A stretch of DNA of 64,000 nucleotides from Paratissierella segnis (lineage in GTDB: Bacteria > Bacillota > Clostridia > Tissierellales > Tissierellaceae): contig NZ_JACRTG010000025.1 of assembly GCF_014385195.1 (NCBI RefSeq), positions 1 to 64,000 of the forward strand, written 5' to 3'. Under the pieces are notes generated by a model that saw nothing but the letters and a program-made list of their open reading frames with translations, did not search any database and had not been told where the DNA came from. How positions within the stretch are numbered: position 1 is the first letter of the stretch; every line of letters starts with the position of its first letter. A program made the position numbers and the translations under genes. Below, piece by piece: positions 17,699-26,462 of this stretch.

Positions 17699-18472
17699 TT
17701 AATCTTCATATGCCTGTTCCTTAATAGTATCGATTAACTCTTGAATATGATTTTGCATCAAATAGGCAGCCTGTCTGGATTCTCTTGTCTCAATTTTTTC
17801 AGTGATCTTTTCATGCTCTTTCACATAAATTCCGCCTCGTTCACGAGTAGTGAGGGTTTCAAAATCAGACTCTATTCTTTTTTCTTCAAAAATTAATACA
17901 TTTAACAATGCATAAATGAATTTGTTATGACAAACTTCTGCTATCATAGCATGAAAATCCAATGCAGGCTCTGTCGGATCCTGATTGTCTTCTACACATG
18001 TCCTATGAATTTCTAAGGATTCACGAAGCAGCTCTATTTCACTATCTGTTGCATTTATCGCAGCTAAGCGTGCTGCTTCTGTCTCCAGGATCTGCCTCAC
18101 GTTCAATAGATCAATAAGTTCATCATATTTTGTTATCTTAATATCTAACGTTAATTTATCACGCATTAAAACATTCGCAATATTATCTTCAATTTCATCT
18201 AACAATAATTTTCCATCTTGAGTCAATATCCGCCCTTGATTTCCTTCTAAGAGAGTAAATCCCTTGTAATCCAACTCCTTTAAGTAGCGTCCTATCGTAG
18301 CTGTACTTAAATCAATTCCATAATTACTTATCTCTTCCCTTAAAATCCAAGAACCCACCGGGGTATTTTTTTCATAAACAGCCTTCAATAAAAGATAATT
18401 TAGCATCTCCATTCTGTTTGAAAATACTCCTGTTTGCATTAAAACTTTTTCATCTAATAACAGATCGCTCAT
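17699..18472 (-). CDS. FCD-domain transcriptional regulator (FadR/GntR type)
   Basis: 257 residues. N-terminal winged helix (about 20-85, with LREEISNYG and STATIGRYLKEL as likely turn and recognition helix) joined to an all-helical FCD ligand domain (about 110-250) containing R-x-x-x-E-T-E-A-A-R, LDFHAMI and HEKITEKIETRE, the usual metal-binding D/H set. FCD proteins sense small carboxylates or related catabolites, so this is the obvious local regulator of the island; the inverted repeat at 30102-30122 is its candidate operator. A small repeat TATGC-ATAGA-GCATA lies at 18517-18531 before its own start. Target assignment is inference. Confidence 0.85.
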   Translation of the reverse strand: MSDLLLDEKVLMQTGVFSNRMEMLNYLLLKAVYEKNTPVGSWILREEISNYGIDLSTATIGRYLKELDYKGFTLLEGNQGRILTQDGKLLLDEIEDNIANVLMRDKLTLDIKITKYDELIDLLNVRQILETEAARLAAINATDSEIELLRESLEIHRTCVEDNQDPTEPALDFHAMIAEVCHNKFIYALLNVLIFEEKRIESDFETLTTRERGGIYVKEHEKITEKIETRESRQAAYLMQNHIQELIDTIKEQAYED

Positions 18473-18557
18473 ATTCCCTCACCAACTTCTAATTTTATTT
18501 CATAAGAATTAATCTTTATGCATAGAGCATATGTTATAAAAAATTATATTAACAATA

Positions 18558-19177
18558 TTAATACAAATTATCCTTTGGCAATTTGTTGCTTTCCTTACTG
18601 CCTAAAGCACACCATAATATTACATCAAGAATTACAATAATACTACCAATCATAGCCCAAAAACTTGGTCATTCTCCTATAAATATGATCACTGACAAAG
18701 TATTTAAAATTGGATCCAACATCAGCAATACTGAAGCCTCAATAGGGGTTGTATGCTTAATTGCTCTTGCAAATAAGATTTGTGGAATTCCAAATGAAAA
18801 AATTCCCAATATTAATATACCAATAATAGAGTGAAATGTAAAGGTAGGTGGATTTAGAGCCATAAAAAGCATTCCAATAATTATCTCAATAATATTAGAA
18901 ATTATATAATAATGTTGTATATTTGTTTTAGAGTATTTTGCATAAACAGTCATCATTGCCATAAGTACTCCACTCAGTAATGCAAACATATTACCAATTA
19001 AATGCCCTGGAGCTAAATTGCTCCAAAAGTAAGTACAATTATCCCCCTAAGCCCACTTATCACCATAGGACAATCTACCAACTTAAATGCCACACCTGCT
19101 GTACTATAGCCTATTGCAGTTAATGTTAGATAAATCCTAGCTTGGTTTAAACTTAATTTCTTGCTATTTCTATTCAT
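18558..19177 (-). pseudogene. Decayed EamA/DMT-family permease
   Basis: A drug/metabolite transporter gene broken in three ways. A good ribosome binding site (AGAGG) and ATG at 19177 begin a chain (MNRNSKKLSLNQAR...) that ends after about 54 codons at a TAG (19013-19015). Coding then resumes in another frame (NLAPGHLIGNMFALLSGVL) through four or five hydrophobic helices to an in-frame TGA at 18669-18671 after IFIGE, and the same frame goes on with PSFWAMIGS to a TAA at 18558. The total is about 205 codons against about 300 for the family, so roughly 90 codons are also deleted. The deletion point coincides with the inverted repeat TGGAGC-TAAATT-GCTCCA (19008-19025). Confidence 0.85.
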
Positions 19178-19211
19178 ATAAATCTACCTCTTAATTATCT
19201 TGATTAGACTA

Positions 19212-19388
19212 TTAATATTTATCTTCACTTGTCCACTTGGCTAAAGGTAAATCTGCAGACCATTTTGATCTTTTCAAGTCTCTGCTAATTCTTTTGGCAG
19301 CATCATTAGCTTGCATAATAATTTTCGTTTCATCTACTCCTTCCATAGTAATAATATACCCACCAAGAATAATCATATCAACATTCAT
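19212..19388 (-). pseudogene. Collapsed amidohydrolase copy (N-terminus fused to C-terminus)
   Basis: A 58-codon open frame with its own AGGAAAG ribosome binding site. Its first 17 residues (MNVDMIILGGYIITMEG) match the start of the intact amidohydrolase just upstream (MILDIIIHGGYVITMEG), and the remaining 41 match that protein's C-terminus (VDE, then DLPLAKWT near the end). The residues between MEG and VDE, about 415 in the intact copy, are absent while the frame is kept. It is a tandem paralogue that lost its whole catalytic barrel; a functional short peptide is unlikely. Confidence 0.8.
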
Positions 19389-19404
19389 AAGCTTTCCTAC
19401 TTTG

Positions 19405-20829
19405 CTATTGATATCCTTCTCTTGTCCATTTAGCCAGCGGTAAATCATAATTTTTTTTGTCCTTTTCAAGTTCAATGCATATCTTCTTAGCACATTGGTT
19501 TATATGTTCAACTGCCTTTTTTTCATCTACAGTTAATATCTTGTAATCTTCAACAATTACTTTTCCATCAATAATAACCATTTCAACCTCATTTCCTCGT
19601 CCAGCATATACTAAGTTGGGTACAATATTTCTAATAGGCCAATCCATAATAGGAGAAAGATTTGGAAATGTCATATCTATCATAATAATATCCGCTCTTT
19701 TACCCGGCCTAAGTGAACCAATAATCTCTCCCATTCCTAATGCATTGGCTCCTTCAATGGTTGCCATTCTCATTACCTTCCAAGCAGGATATGCAGTCCC
19801 ATTTTTATGTTTGTACTTATGTGCAATTGAAGTAAACTTCATCTCATTAAACAAATTATTACAATTATTACCCGGTGATTGATCTGTTCCTAGTCCTATC
19901 CTAGTAGAATATTTTCCAAATTCCTCTGCTGGAGGAAGATTTCCACCTAATATTGCTATGCTTCCTGTACAAAGTACCATTCCCGCACCAGATTCAGCAA
20001 CAATCTTAACTTCTTCTTCAGTAGCTGAAGTCATATGAATAGCCAAGAGACGTTCATTTAGAAGTCCTAATTCCTGTGCGTAGGCTACTGAGCGTTTTCC
20101 ATAACGTTTTTTAACCTGAATAACTTCTCTATCTCCCTGTGCAAGATGCATATGAATGCCTACATCATATTTTTCTGCTAAATTTTTTATTTCTATTAGC
20201 AGCTCAGTAGAGCACATATCAACGGCTTGAGGCCCAAACATACATGTTACTAGGTTGTCCTTATATCCATGGTATTGTTCAATCATCTTAATATTATCCT
20301 GCAATTTATGTTGCCCTACAGCGGGATCTAAAGGGTATGGTTCTCCTGGAATCTTTTTTACATTAGTTGGTAATTCATTAATCATATTTGCTGCAACAAG
20401 TCTAGTTCCCACCTTTATATGATTTGGAATCAATTTTAGCATTGGCGTTTCATAATCACAAAATGTAGTTGTACCAGCCTTTACTGCTTCAATTATATTG
20501 ACCATAGACCCTGCAACAAGATCCTCATCATCCGCTCGACTAAGCAAAGGCCAAATTCCATCTTCCATCCAATTATCAATATCTTGACACCCCCCTCTAA
20601 CAATAGTATCAGAAGTATGGATGTGGCAATCTATAAATCCAGGCATAACCACTTTATTATGAGCATTAATATATCTATGAGCAGTATATTTTTCCAATAT
20701 ATCATTTGTAGTCCCTACAGCAACAATTGTATTTCCTTTAATCCCTACTGAACCATTGTTAATTACTCCAGTTCCTTTTCCCTCCATAGTAATGACATAT
20801 CCACCATGGATTATTATATCAAGTATCAT
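19405..20829 (-). CDS. Metal-dependent amidohydrolase (MTA/SAH deaminase / chlorohydrolase-like)
   Basis: 474 residues of the AtzA/TrzN-like amidohydrolase group, which deaminates or dehalogenates N-heterocycles. The single-metal site is complete: H69-x-H71 in PGFIDCHIH, H226/H228 in GIHMHLAQ, H265 in LAIHM and D316 in GTDQSPGNN. A small N- and C-terminal beta sandwich (1-60 and 400-440, MIIDGKVIVED) is present. Cytoplasmic. The ATG at 20829 follows GGAGGAG by 4 nt; longer in-frame starts have none. It comes 158 nt after the SDR gene and just before the collapsed copy of itself. Substrate unknown; guanine/cytosine-like deamination or ring hydrolysis are both possible. Confidence 0.88.
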   Translation of the reverse strand: MILDIIIHGGYVITMEGKGTGVINNGSVGIKGNTIVAVGTTNDILEKYTAHRYINAHNKVVMPGFIDCHIHTSDTIVRGGCQDIDNWMEDGIWPLLSRADDEDLVAGSMVNIIEAVKAGTTTFCDYETPMLKLIPNHIKVGTRLVAANMINELPTNVKKIPGEPYPLDPAVGQHKLQDNIKMIEQYHGYKDNLVTCMFGPQAVDMCSTELLIEIKNLAEKYDVGIHMHLAQGDREVIQVKKRYGKRSVAYAQELGLLNERLLAIHMTSATEEEVKIVAESGAGMVLCTGSIAILGGNLPPAEEFGKYSTRIGLGTDQSPGNNCNNLFNEMKFTSIAHKYKHKNGTAYPAWKVMRMATIEGANALGMGEIIGSLRPGKRADIIMIDMTFPNLSPIMDWPIRNIVPNLVYAGRGNEVEMVIIDGKVIVEDYKILTVDEKKAVEHINQCAKKICIELEKDKKNYDLPLAKWTREGYQ

Positions 20830-20987
20830 TAGTCTCCTCCATTGTTTATAACTTTTAATTTTGTTAATTAAATATTTAATTTTTACTATGAATGCGCCTA
20901 ATAAATGCAAATTATTCTACTAATTTAGGAGTTATAAATAGTTAATACTCCTACCAATTAATACCCCATACAAATTTCCATCAGTTA

Positions 20988-21752
20988 TTATTGAATAGTA
21001 AATCCACCATCCAAAACAATATACTGCCCAGTTATAAAAGAAGCTTCTTCACTCGCTAAATATAACACCGCTGGAGATATTTCTTCCGGCTTAGCTATTC
21101 TCCCCAATGGATAAGACTTAACTAATCTCTTAACATTTTCCTCATAATTGCCATCACTATCCATATCTGCATGAAACATAGGTGTATCTGTGCTTGCTGG
21201 ACATACTGCATTCACCCTAATACCATAAGGTGCCAATTCTAAAGCCATGCCTCTAGTAAGCTGTATAAGCCCTCCTTTTGAACATAAATAAGCAATACAA
21301 TTTTTTGTAGCTACAATACCTAGCTCAGAAATTGTATTAATAATAACCCCCGAATTACTATTTTTCAACATATTTAAAGCATATTTTGAACATAAAAATG
21401 CGCCCTTTAAATTCACATCTAATGTCTTTTCCCATTCTTCGCTAGTAGTATTTTCTAAATTACTTCCCATAGATACCCCTGCATTATTATGTAAGATATC
21501 TAAGCGGCCAAACATATCATTTACATACCGAAATAATTCTTTTACATTTCCTTCATTACTTACATCACAACAAAAAAAATTGACTCTATCATGATATTCC
21601 TGAAGTTTTTTTTCAACATCCAATCCACGCACTTTATCAGAAGCTGACATTATGACATTTGCTCCTTCTGTAAGTAAATCTTTTACAACAGCAAGTCCAA
21701 TTCCACTCGTTCCTCCAGTTACTACCGCAACTTTATTATTAAATCTTTTCAA
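20988..21752 (-). CDS. Short-chain dehydrogenase/reductase (SDR)
   Basis: 254 residues, classical SDR: nucleotide-binding GGTSGIG (13-19), NNAG (about 89-92), catalytic Ser in NTISELG, Tyr and Lys in Y-L-C-S-K, and C-terminal TGQYIVLDGG. It oxidises or reduces a hydroxyl/keto group with NAD(H) or NADP(H). Located between livF and the amidohydrolase in the island, so it probably acts on a downstream alcohol or ketone of the imported compound. Confidence 0.9.
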   Translation of the reverse strand: MKRFNNKVAVVTGGTSGIGLAVVKDLLTEGANVIMSASDKVRGLDVEKKLQEYHDRVNFFCCDVSNEGNVKELFRYVNDMFGRLDILHNNAGVSMGSNLENTTSEEWEKTLDVNLKGAFLCSKYALNMLKNSNSGVIINTISELGIVATKNCIAYLCSKGGLIQLTRGMALELAPYGIRVNAVCPASTDTPMFHADMDSDGNYEENVKRLVKSYPLGRIAKPEEISPAVLYLASEEASFITGQYIVLDGGFTIQ

Positions 21753-21796
21753 TATTCAAAACCCCCTCATAAGTATAATGTTAATAGGTTTTTACT

Positions 21797-22519
21797 CTAT
21801 TTTATCCCCATATAAGCTTCCTGTACTATTGGATTTTCCATCAAATCACTTGCATTATCTTCAATTGTAACTTTACCAACATTTAGTATATAGCCCCTAT
21901 TAGCAATATCTAATGCAATAAATGCATTCTGCTCTACTAGTAGAATTGTTGTTCCTAATTCTCTATTAATTTGTACAATTTTTTCAAACATTTCATCAAT
22001 GACTATAGGCGCCAAACCAAGTGAGGGTTCATCTAGCATTAATAACTTGGGTCTAGCCATTAGTGCCCTCCCAACTGCAAGCATTTGTTGTTCGCCACCC
22101 GAAAGAGTACCTCCAATCTGATTAGTACGCTCTTTTAATCGTGGAAACAGTTCAAATACTTCATCATATAAACGATTTATAGTTGATGATTTTTTTTCAA
22201 GAAAAGCTCCAATACGAAGATTTTCCTTTACTGTCAAATTTACAAATATACGACGTCCTTCTGGGACAAGACAAATTCCCCTCTCCACTGCCTTATAAGA
22301 TTTTTCAGGTACATCTATCTCTTCAAATAAAATATTCCCATGCTTTTTTTCTTTATCACCTGCAATTGTATTTAATAATGTAGATTTACCAGCACCATTT
22401 GCACCTATAATAGTTACAATTTCACCTTGATTTATATGCATATTGATATCATGCAATGCATGAATACCACCATAATAGACTTCCAGATTTTTTACCTCTA
22501 GAATTCTTTTATCAGACAT
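21797..22519 (-). CDS. livF: ABC transporter ATP-binding protein LivF type
   Basis: 240 residues: Walker A GANGAGKST, Q loop, signature LSGGEQQM, Walker B LLMLDEPSLGL and H-switch region, with ILLVEQN typical of LivF. Start ATG 22519 overlaps the livG stop by 8 nt and lies after GGAGG. One of two ATPases powering the LivKHMGF importer on the cytoplasmic side. Confidence 0.93.
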   Translation of the reverse strand: MSDKRILEVKNLEVYYGGIHALHDINMHINQGEIVTIIGANGAGKSTLLNTIAGDKEKKHGNILFEEIDVPEKSYKAVERGICLVPEGRRIFVNLTVKENLRIGAFLEKKSSTINRLYDEVFELFPRLKERTNQIGGTLSGGEQQMLAVGRALMARPKLLMLDEPSLGLAPIVIDEMFEKIVQINRELGTTILLVEQNAFIALDIANRGYILNVGKVTIEDNASDLMENPIVQEAYMGIK

Positions 22520-23291
22520 TAGTTTTTTGCCTCCTCTCACCAATATATGCTTTTATTACATCAGGATTACTTTGAATTTCTTTTGGATTTCCATATGCTA
22601 ACGTACTACCAAGGTTTAAGACCATAATATTTTTACATAATTCCATAACTACATCTAAATGATGTTCAATTAAAACAATTGTGATACCTGTATCCTTATG
22701 CAACTTACTAAGAAAATTAATTAAATCTTTTGTTTCATCATTATTCATTCCAGCTGCTGGCTCATCTAAAAATAAAATTTTAGGGTTTGTAGCAATTGCT
22801 CTTGCAATCTCTAATCGGCGCTGAATTCCATAAGGTAATTCACCAGCATAAGCATCTTTGTACTCAAGAATACCAACCTGCTCTAGATGTCTTAAGGCTT
22901 GTTCATAATTTTCTTTATCTTTATTACGTTGTTTAGGTAATCCTAGAATAGCATCATGAATACTATATTGTGGTACTCTAATAATGCCAATTTCTACATT
23001 TTCAGATGCTTTCATTTTAGGAAATAAACGAATATTCTGAAAGGTACGGCTTATCCCCCTTAATGCGATTTTATCAGGACGCATACCTTTAATGTTTTTC
23101 CCTTCAAAGTTAATATCTCCATCACTGGGTTTTACAACACCTGTTATTGCGTTAAATAGAGTAGTTTTTCCAGCACCATTTGGCCCTATTAGCCCTAAAA
23201 AATCGCCTTCATTTACTTCTAAATTTACATTACTTAATGCCTTCAATCCTCCAAATTCTACTGTTAGGTTTTCAATTTCTAGTAGCGACAT
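22512..23291 (-). CDS. livG: ABC transporter ATP-binding protein LivG type
   Basis: 259 residues: Walker A GPNGAGKTT, the LivG-type insert region with AALRHLEQVGI, degenerate signature ELPYGIQRRLEIA, Walker B ILFLDEPAAGMN and IVLIEHH. Shares one base of the livM stop region with its start (livM ends at 23291), so translation is coupled. Partner of LivF. Confidence 0.93.
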   Translation of the reverse strand: MSLLEIENLTVEFGGLKALSNVNLEVNEGDFLGLIGPNGAGKTTLFNAITGVVKPSDGDINFEGKNIKGMRPDKIALRGISRTFQNIRLFPKMKASENVEIGIIRVPQYSIHDAILGLPKQRNKDKENYEQALRHLEQVGILEYKDAYAGELPYGIQRRLEIARAIATNPKILFLDEPAAGMNNDETKDLINFLSKLHKDTGITIVLIEHHLDVVMELCKNIMVLNLGSTLAYGNPKEIQSNPDVIKAYIGERRQKTNV

Positions 23292-24181
23292 TATTTGCCC
23301 TCCTTAATAGTAACATCCCGTACCTTTTTTTCTTTTTTTATTCTTTTTATAAAAGGGTATAAAGAAATTTCCTTGTTACCCAATAAGCCTTCAGGACGGA
23401 AAAGCATTACTATGATCATTAATAAACCATAAATAACAAGTCTCCATCTCGCCACAGCGCGTAACAGCTCAGGGAGTGCTGTAAGAATAATTGTTGCAAT
23501 AACTGGACCCGAAATTGAACCCATACCGCCAAATACAACTGCTGCGAGCATATTGTTAGAAAGTTCAGCAGAAAAAGTATTTGGAGTCATATAAGTATAA
23601 TAGAAAGCCATCATTCCACCTGAAATACCACATAAAAATGCACTAATCAATAAAGATTTAAGTTTTTCTTTTGTAACATTAACACCGATTAATTCGGCTG
23701 CCACCTCTTGTTCTCTAATTGATATTAATAATTTACCATGTTGAGAATTTAGATATCGGAAAGTGAAATAAACTACAATTGCACAAATGATTAAGGAAGT
23801 AGTTAAATTCATTTTTAGCGGAATTCCACTAAGGCCTAAAGCCCCATTAAAATATGGATAGATATTACTAAATAATAACCTAATTGATTCAGCAAAGCCC
23901 ATCATTGCGATTGCAAAATAATCTCCTTTTAATTTTCCACGTAAAGTAGGATATCCTACTATCAGGCTGCTCAATGAAGCAATCAAGCCTCCTATTAACA
24001 TAGAAAGTAAAAATGGAATTCCAAAGTATTTTGTAAGTATAGCAGCGACGTAAGCACCAATACTCATAAAACCAGCATGTCCCAAAGAAAATAAACCTGT
24101 AAATCCTGTAAGAATTATAACACCACATACACCAACGATATTTATGCTCATCAGTATTAATATCCCTTTTGCATAACCCAT
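23291..24181 (-). CDS. livM: ABC transporter permease LivM type
   Basis: 296 residues with about eight membrane helices, the LivM motif SLGHAGFMSIGAY near the start, GYPTLRGKLKGDYFAIAMMG in the centre and GGMGSISGPV near the C-terminus. The ATG at 24181 follows AAAGGAG by 8 nt. Pairs with LivH to form the channel. Confidence 0.92.
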   Translation of the reverse strand: MGYAKGILILMSINIVGVCGVIILTGFTGLFSLGHAGFMSIGAYVAAILTKYFGIPFLLSMLIGGLIASLSSLIVGYPTLRGKLKGDYFAIAMMGFAESIRLLFSNIYPYFNGALGLSGIPLKMNLTTSLIICAIVVYFTFRYLNSQHGKLLISIREQEVAAELIGVNVTKEKLKSLLISAFLCGISGGMMAFYYTYMTPNTFSAELSNNMLAAVVFGGMGSISGPVIATIILTALPELLRAVARWRLVIYGLLMIIVMLFRPEGLLGNKEISLYPFIKRIKKEKKVRDVTIKEGK

Positions 24182-24214
24182 ACCATTCTCTCCTTTCAAA
24201 ACATTTTATTTCGA

Positions 24215-25093
24215 TTACAATTTATCTTGTATATTCTTTCCAAGTAGACCATTTGGTAGAAATAGTAGGATTAACACGAGAGTTGCATAGGAAAATAGAT
24301 CTCTAAATGTAGTAGACACATATGCAGAGACCATCGTTTCAATAAGACCTAAGGCAATGCCACCAATTACAGCACCTGGTAAACTCCCTAGTCCTCCAAT
24401 TACAGCTGCTATAAAAGCTTTATTAGATATCCCCCCCATTGCTGGATATACTGCATATTTCATTCCAAAAAATACACCCGAAAGCCCCGCGGTAAAACCA
24501 GATATAGCAAATACTGTAAGAGAAATAATATTTACGTTTAATCCCATAAGTCCAGCTGTACGAGTATCGTATGCACTTGCCCGTATCCCCAGCCCTAAAC
24601 GCGATTTATATAAAAAAAACCATAATATGGCTAACATTGCTAGAGAAATAATAGCCGCTAAAATATCTGAACGTGGCATTTTAACAATGCCAAAATTTAC
24701 TACTTGTTTAGCCCAATCTGAAGGAAAAGCTTTAACACTGCCTCCAATAGTTTGGATTGCTAAATTCTGAATAAATATATTTACACCCATTGCAGTTATC
24801 ATTAAATATAGTTTTGATGCTTTTTTCTCTCTCATAGGACGGTATGCTAATATTTCAACCAAAATAGATGCTACCGCTGTTATTAACATAGCTATAATAA
24901 TAGCTCCTAATAGCGGAAAATTAACTAGAGAAATTGAATAAAATGCAGCATAAGTACCTATCATCATTAGAGCTCCAAAAGCAAAATTTGTAAAATCAAA
25001 AATACTATATATTAATGCATATCCTACTGCCAATAGTGCATATACGCTTCCTATAGATAATCCTGTAATTAACTGCTGTAAAAAAATATTCAT
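24215..25093 (-). CDS. livH: ABC transporter permease LivH type
   Basis: 292 residues, about eight membrane helices, with the LivH signatures GLSIGSVYALLAVGYALIY near the N-terminus, AYRPMREK, and GGLGSLPGAVIGG. Follows livK after 172 nt that contain the strong hairpin 25200-25229, and precedes livM by 33 nt. Confidence 0.92.
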   Translation of the reverse strand: MNIFLQQLITGLSIGSVYALLAVGYALIYSIFDFTNFAFGALMMIGTYAAFYSISLVNFPLLGAIIIAMLITAVASILVEILAYRPMREKKASKLYLMITAMGVNIFIQNLAIQTIGGSVKAFPSDWAKQVVNFGIVKMPRSDILAAIISLAMLAILWFFLYKSRLGLGIRASAYDTRTAGLMGLNVNIISLTVFAISGFTAGLSGVFFGMKYAVYPAMGGISNKAFIAAVIGGLGSLPGAVIGGIALGLIETMVSAYVSTTFRDLFSYATLVLILLFLPNGLLGKNIQDKL

Positions 25094-25199
25094 TATATAT
25101 CACCCCTGTTTCACTTTATAGGATATACACACCTTTCTCAGTTTTCCCTACTTTTATACTGAATAAAGGTATTATTATTCCATTTTCAAATTAGAATCT

Positions 25200-25229
25200 G
25201 TGGGAGATAAAATATATATTATCTCCCAC
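25200..25229 (-). promoter_or_regulatory. Intercistronic hairpin between livK and livH
   Basis: Perfect 11-bp stem GTGGGAGATAA/TTATCTCCCAC with an 8-nt AT loop. No T-run follows on the minus strand, so it is more likely an RNA-stabilising or partial-termination element that keeps binding-protein mRNA in excess over permease mRNA than a full terminator. Confidence 0.6.
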
Positions 25230-25265
25230 CTAATAAAGGTATAAATTATGTTATTGGTTTAATCC

Positions 25266-26438
25266 TTAATCAGTATATTTAGTAATTGTCTTAAACTGGC
25301 TATCCGTTACTTTTACAATACTAAATTCTGAACCCTTAGGATTATGTGTCTTAGGATCCAACGTCCACTTTCCACCAGTTGATACTTCAAGATCTTTAAT
25401 ATTTTCTAAAGCATCTCTAATTGCAGGCCCTTCCGTAGATCCAGCTTCTAAAATAGCATGTTCAATGAATTGAAGTGCATTTAAAGCATAAAGAGCATAG
25501 ATATGTAATTCCATATCTAAATCTCCATGTTTTTTATTATAATCAGTAATAATATCAGCAAATTCTGGATCACTCATATCAGCACCAATTATCAAATGTG
25601 CACCCTCCAATTCGGGTCCGGCAATACCCATTAATTCAGGAATGTACCATCCATCTGTTCCCAATATTTTAATATTATCTGAGAATCCCAATTCTTTTAA
25701 TTGCTTTGCAGCATTCCCTACTTCTTTATAGGCTGCTGCAGGCATGAAAATATATTCTGGTTTACTTTCTGCTAACTTTGTTAATTGTGCACGAAATTCA
25801 ATTTCTTCTACTGGATAACTTTCTGTAGCTACAATTTCACCACCTAGACTTGTAAAAGCTTTGACAAAGGCTTCTCCCATACCAACACAATATGCATTGG
25901 TTGTCTCAATCAAAGTAGCCACCCTACGGACACCCATTTCTTTATATACATATGACGCTAAAACAGTAGCACTATCAGAGTCAACAGGACAAGCTCTGAA
26001 TACATACGGTTTTACACTACCATCATCATTAAGTGTAACAGCTGCATTGGATCCATAAGGTAACAATGGAATCTGAGCATTTTCCACAATATCGCCAAGA
26101 GGTATTGCAAATGGACTCCCATCTGGTCCTATAATAGCTGTAACTTTATCTTGATTAATTAATCTATTAGTTGCATTAATAGATTCAGAAAAATCTTTAG
26201 AAATATCATAAGGTACTAATTCAACCTGTCTACCCAACCAACCTCCATTAGCATTTACATTATCAATATAATCCTGTAAAACTGCAATAGCAACTTGTCC
26301 CATATAAGCATCAGCTCCAGATGACCAACCTTCGAAACCAATCTTGATTGGATCCTTCTTTTCTCCTCCACAAGCTACAAGTGAAAGCATAAGTATAAAT
26401 ACCAACAGCAGACTAATGATTCTTTTCATTTTTTTCAT
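25266..26438 (-). CDS. livK: ABC transporter substrate-binding lipoprotein (LivK type)
   Basis: 390 residues. Lys-rich N-terminus, hydrophobic core and lipobox L-V-A-C (Cys about 23) anchor it outside the membrane. The rest is a type I periplasmic-binding fold (Peripla_BP_6): IGFEGWSSG at the start of lobe one, GPDGSPFAIPLGDI, and NAYCVGMGEAF in the hinge/lobe-two region. This class binds branched-chain amino acids, but also urea, short amides and aromatic acids; the ligand here cannot be read from sequence, and its catabolic company argues against a plain amino-acid role. Confidence 0.9.
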   Translation of the reverse strand: MKKMKRIISLLLVFILMLSLVACGGEKKDPIKIGFEGWSSGADAYMGQVAIAVLQDYIDNVNANGGWLGRQVELVPYDISKDFSESINATNRLINQDKVTAIIGPDGSPFAIPLGDIVENAQIPLLPYGSNAAVTLNDDGSVKPYVFRACPVDSDSATVLASYVYKEMGVRRVATLIETTNAYCVGMGEAFVKAFTSLGGEIVATESYPVEEIEFRAQLTKLAESKPEYIFMPAAAYKEVGNAAKQLKELGFSDNIKILGTDGWYIPELMGIAGPELEGAHLIIGADMSDPEFADIITDYNKKHGDLDMELHIYALYALNALQFIEHAILEAGSTEGPAIRDALENIKDLEVSTGGKWTLDPKTHNPKGSEFSIVKVTDSQFKTITKYTD

Positions 26439-26462
26439 TATTTACACCCTTTCATATCTTAT

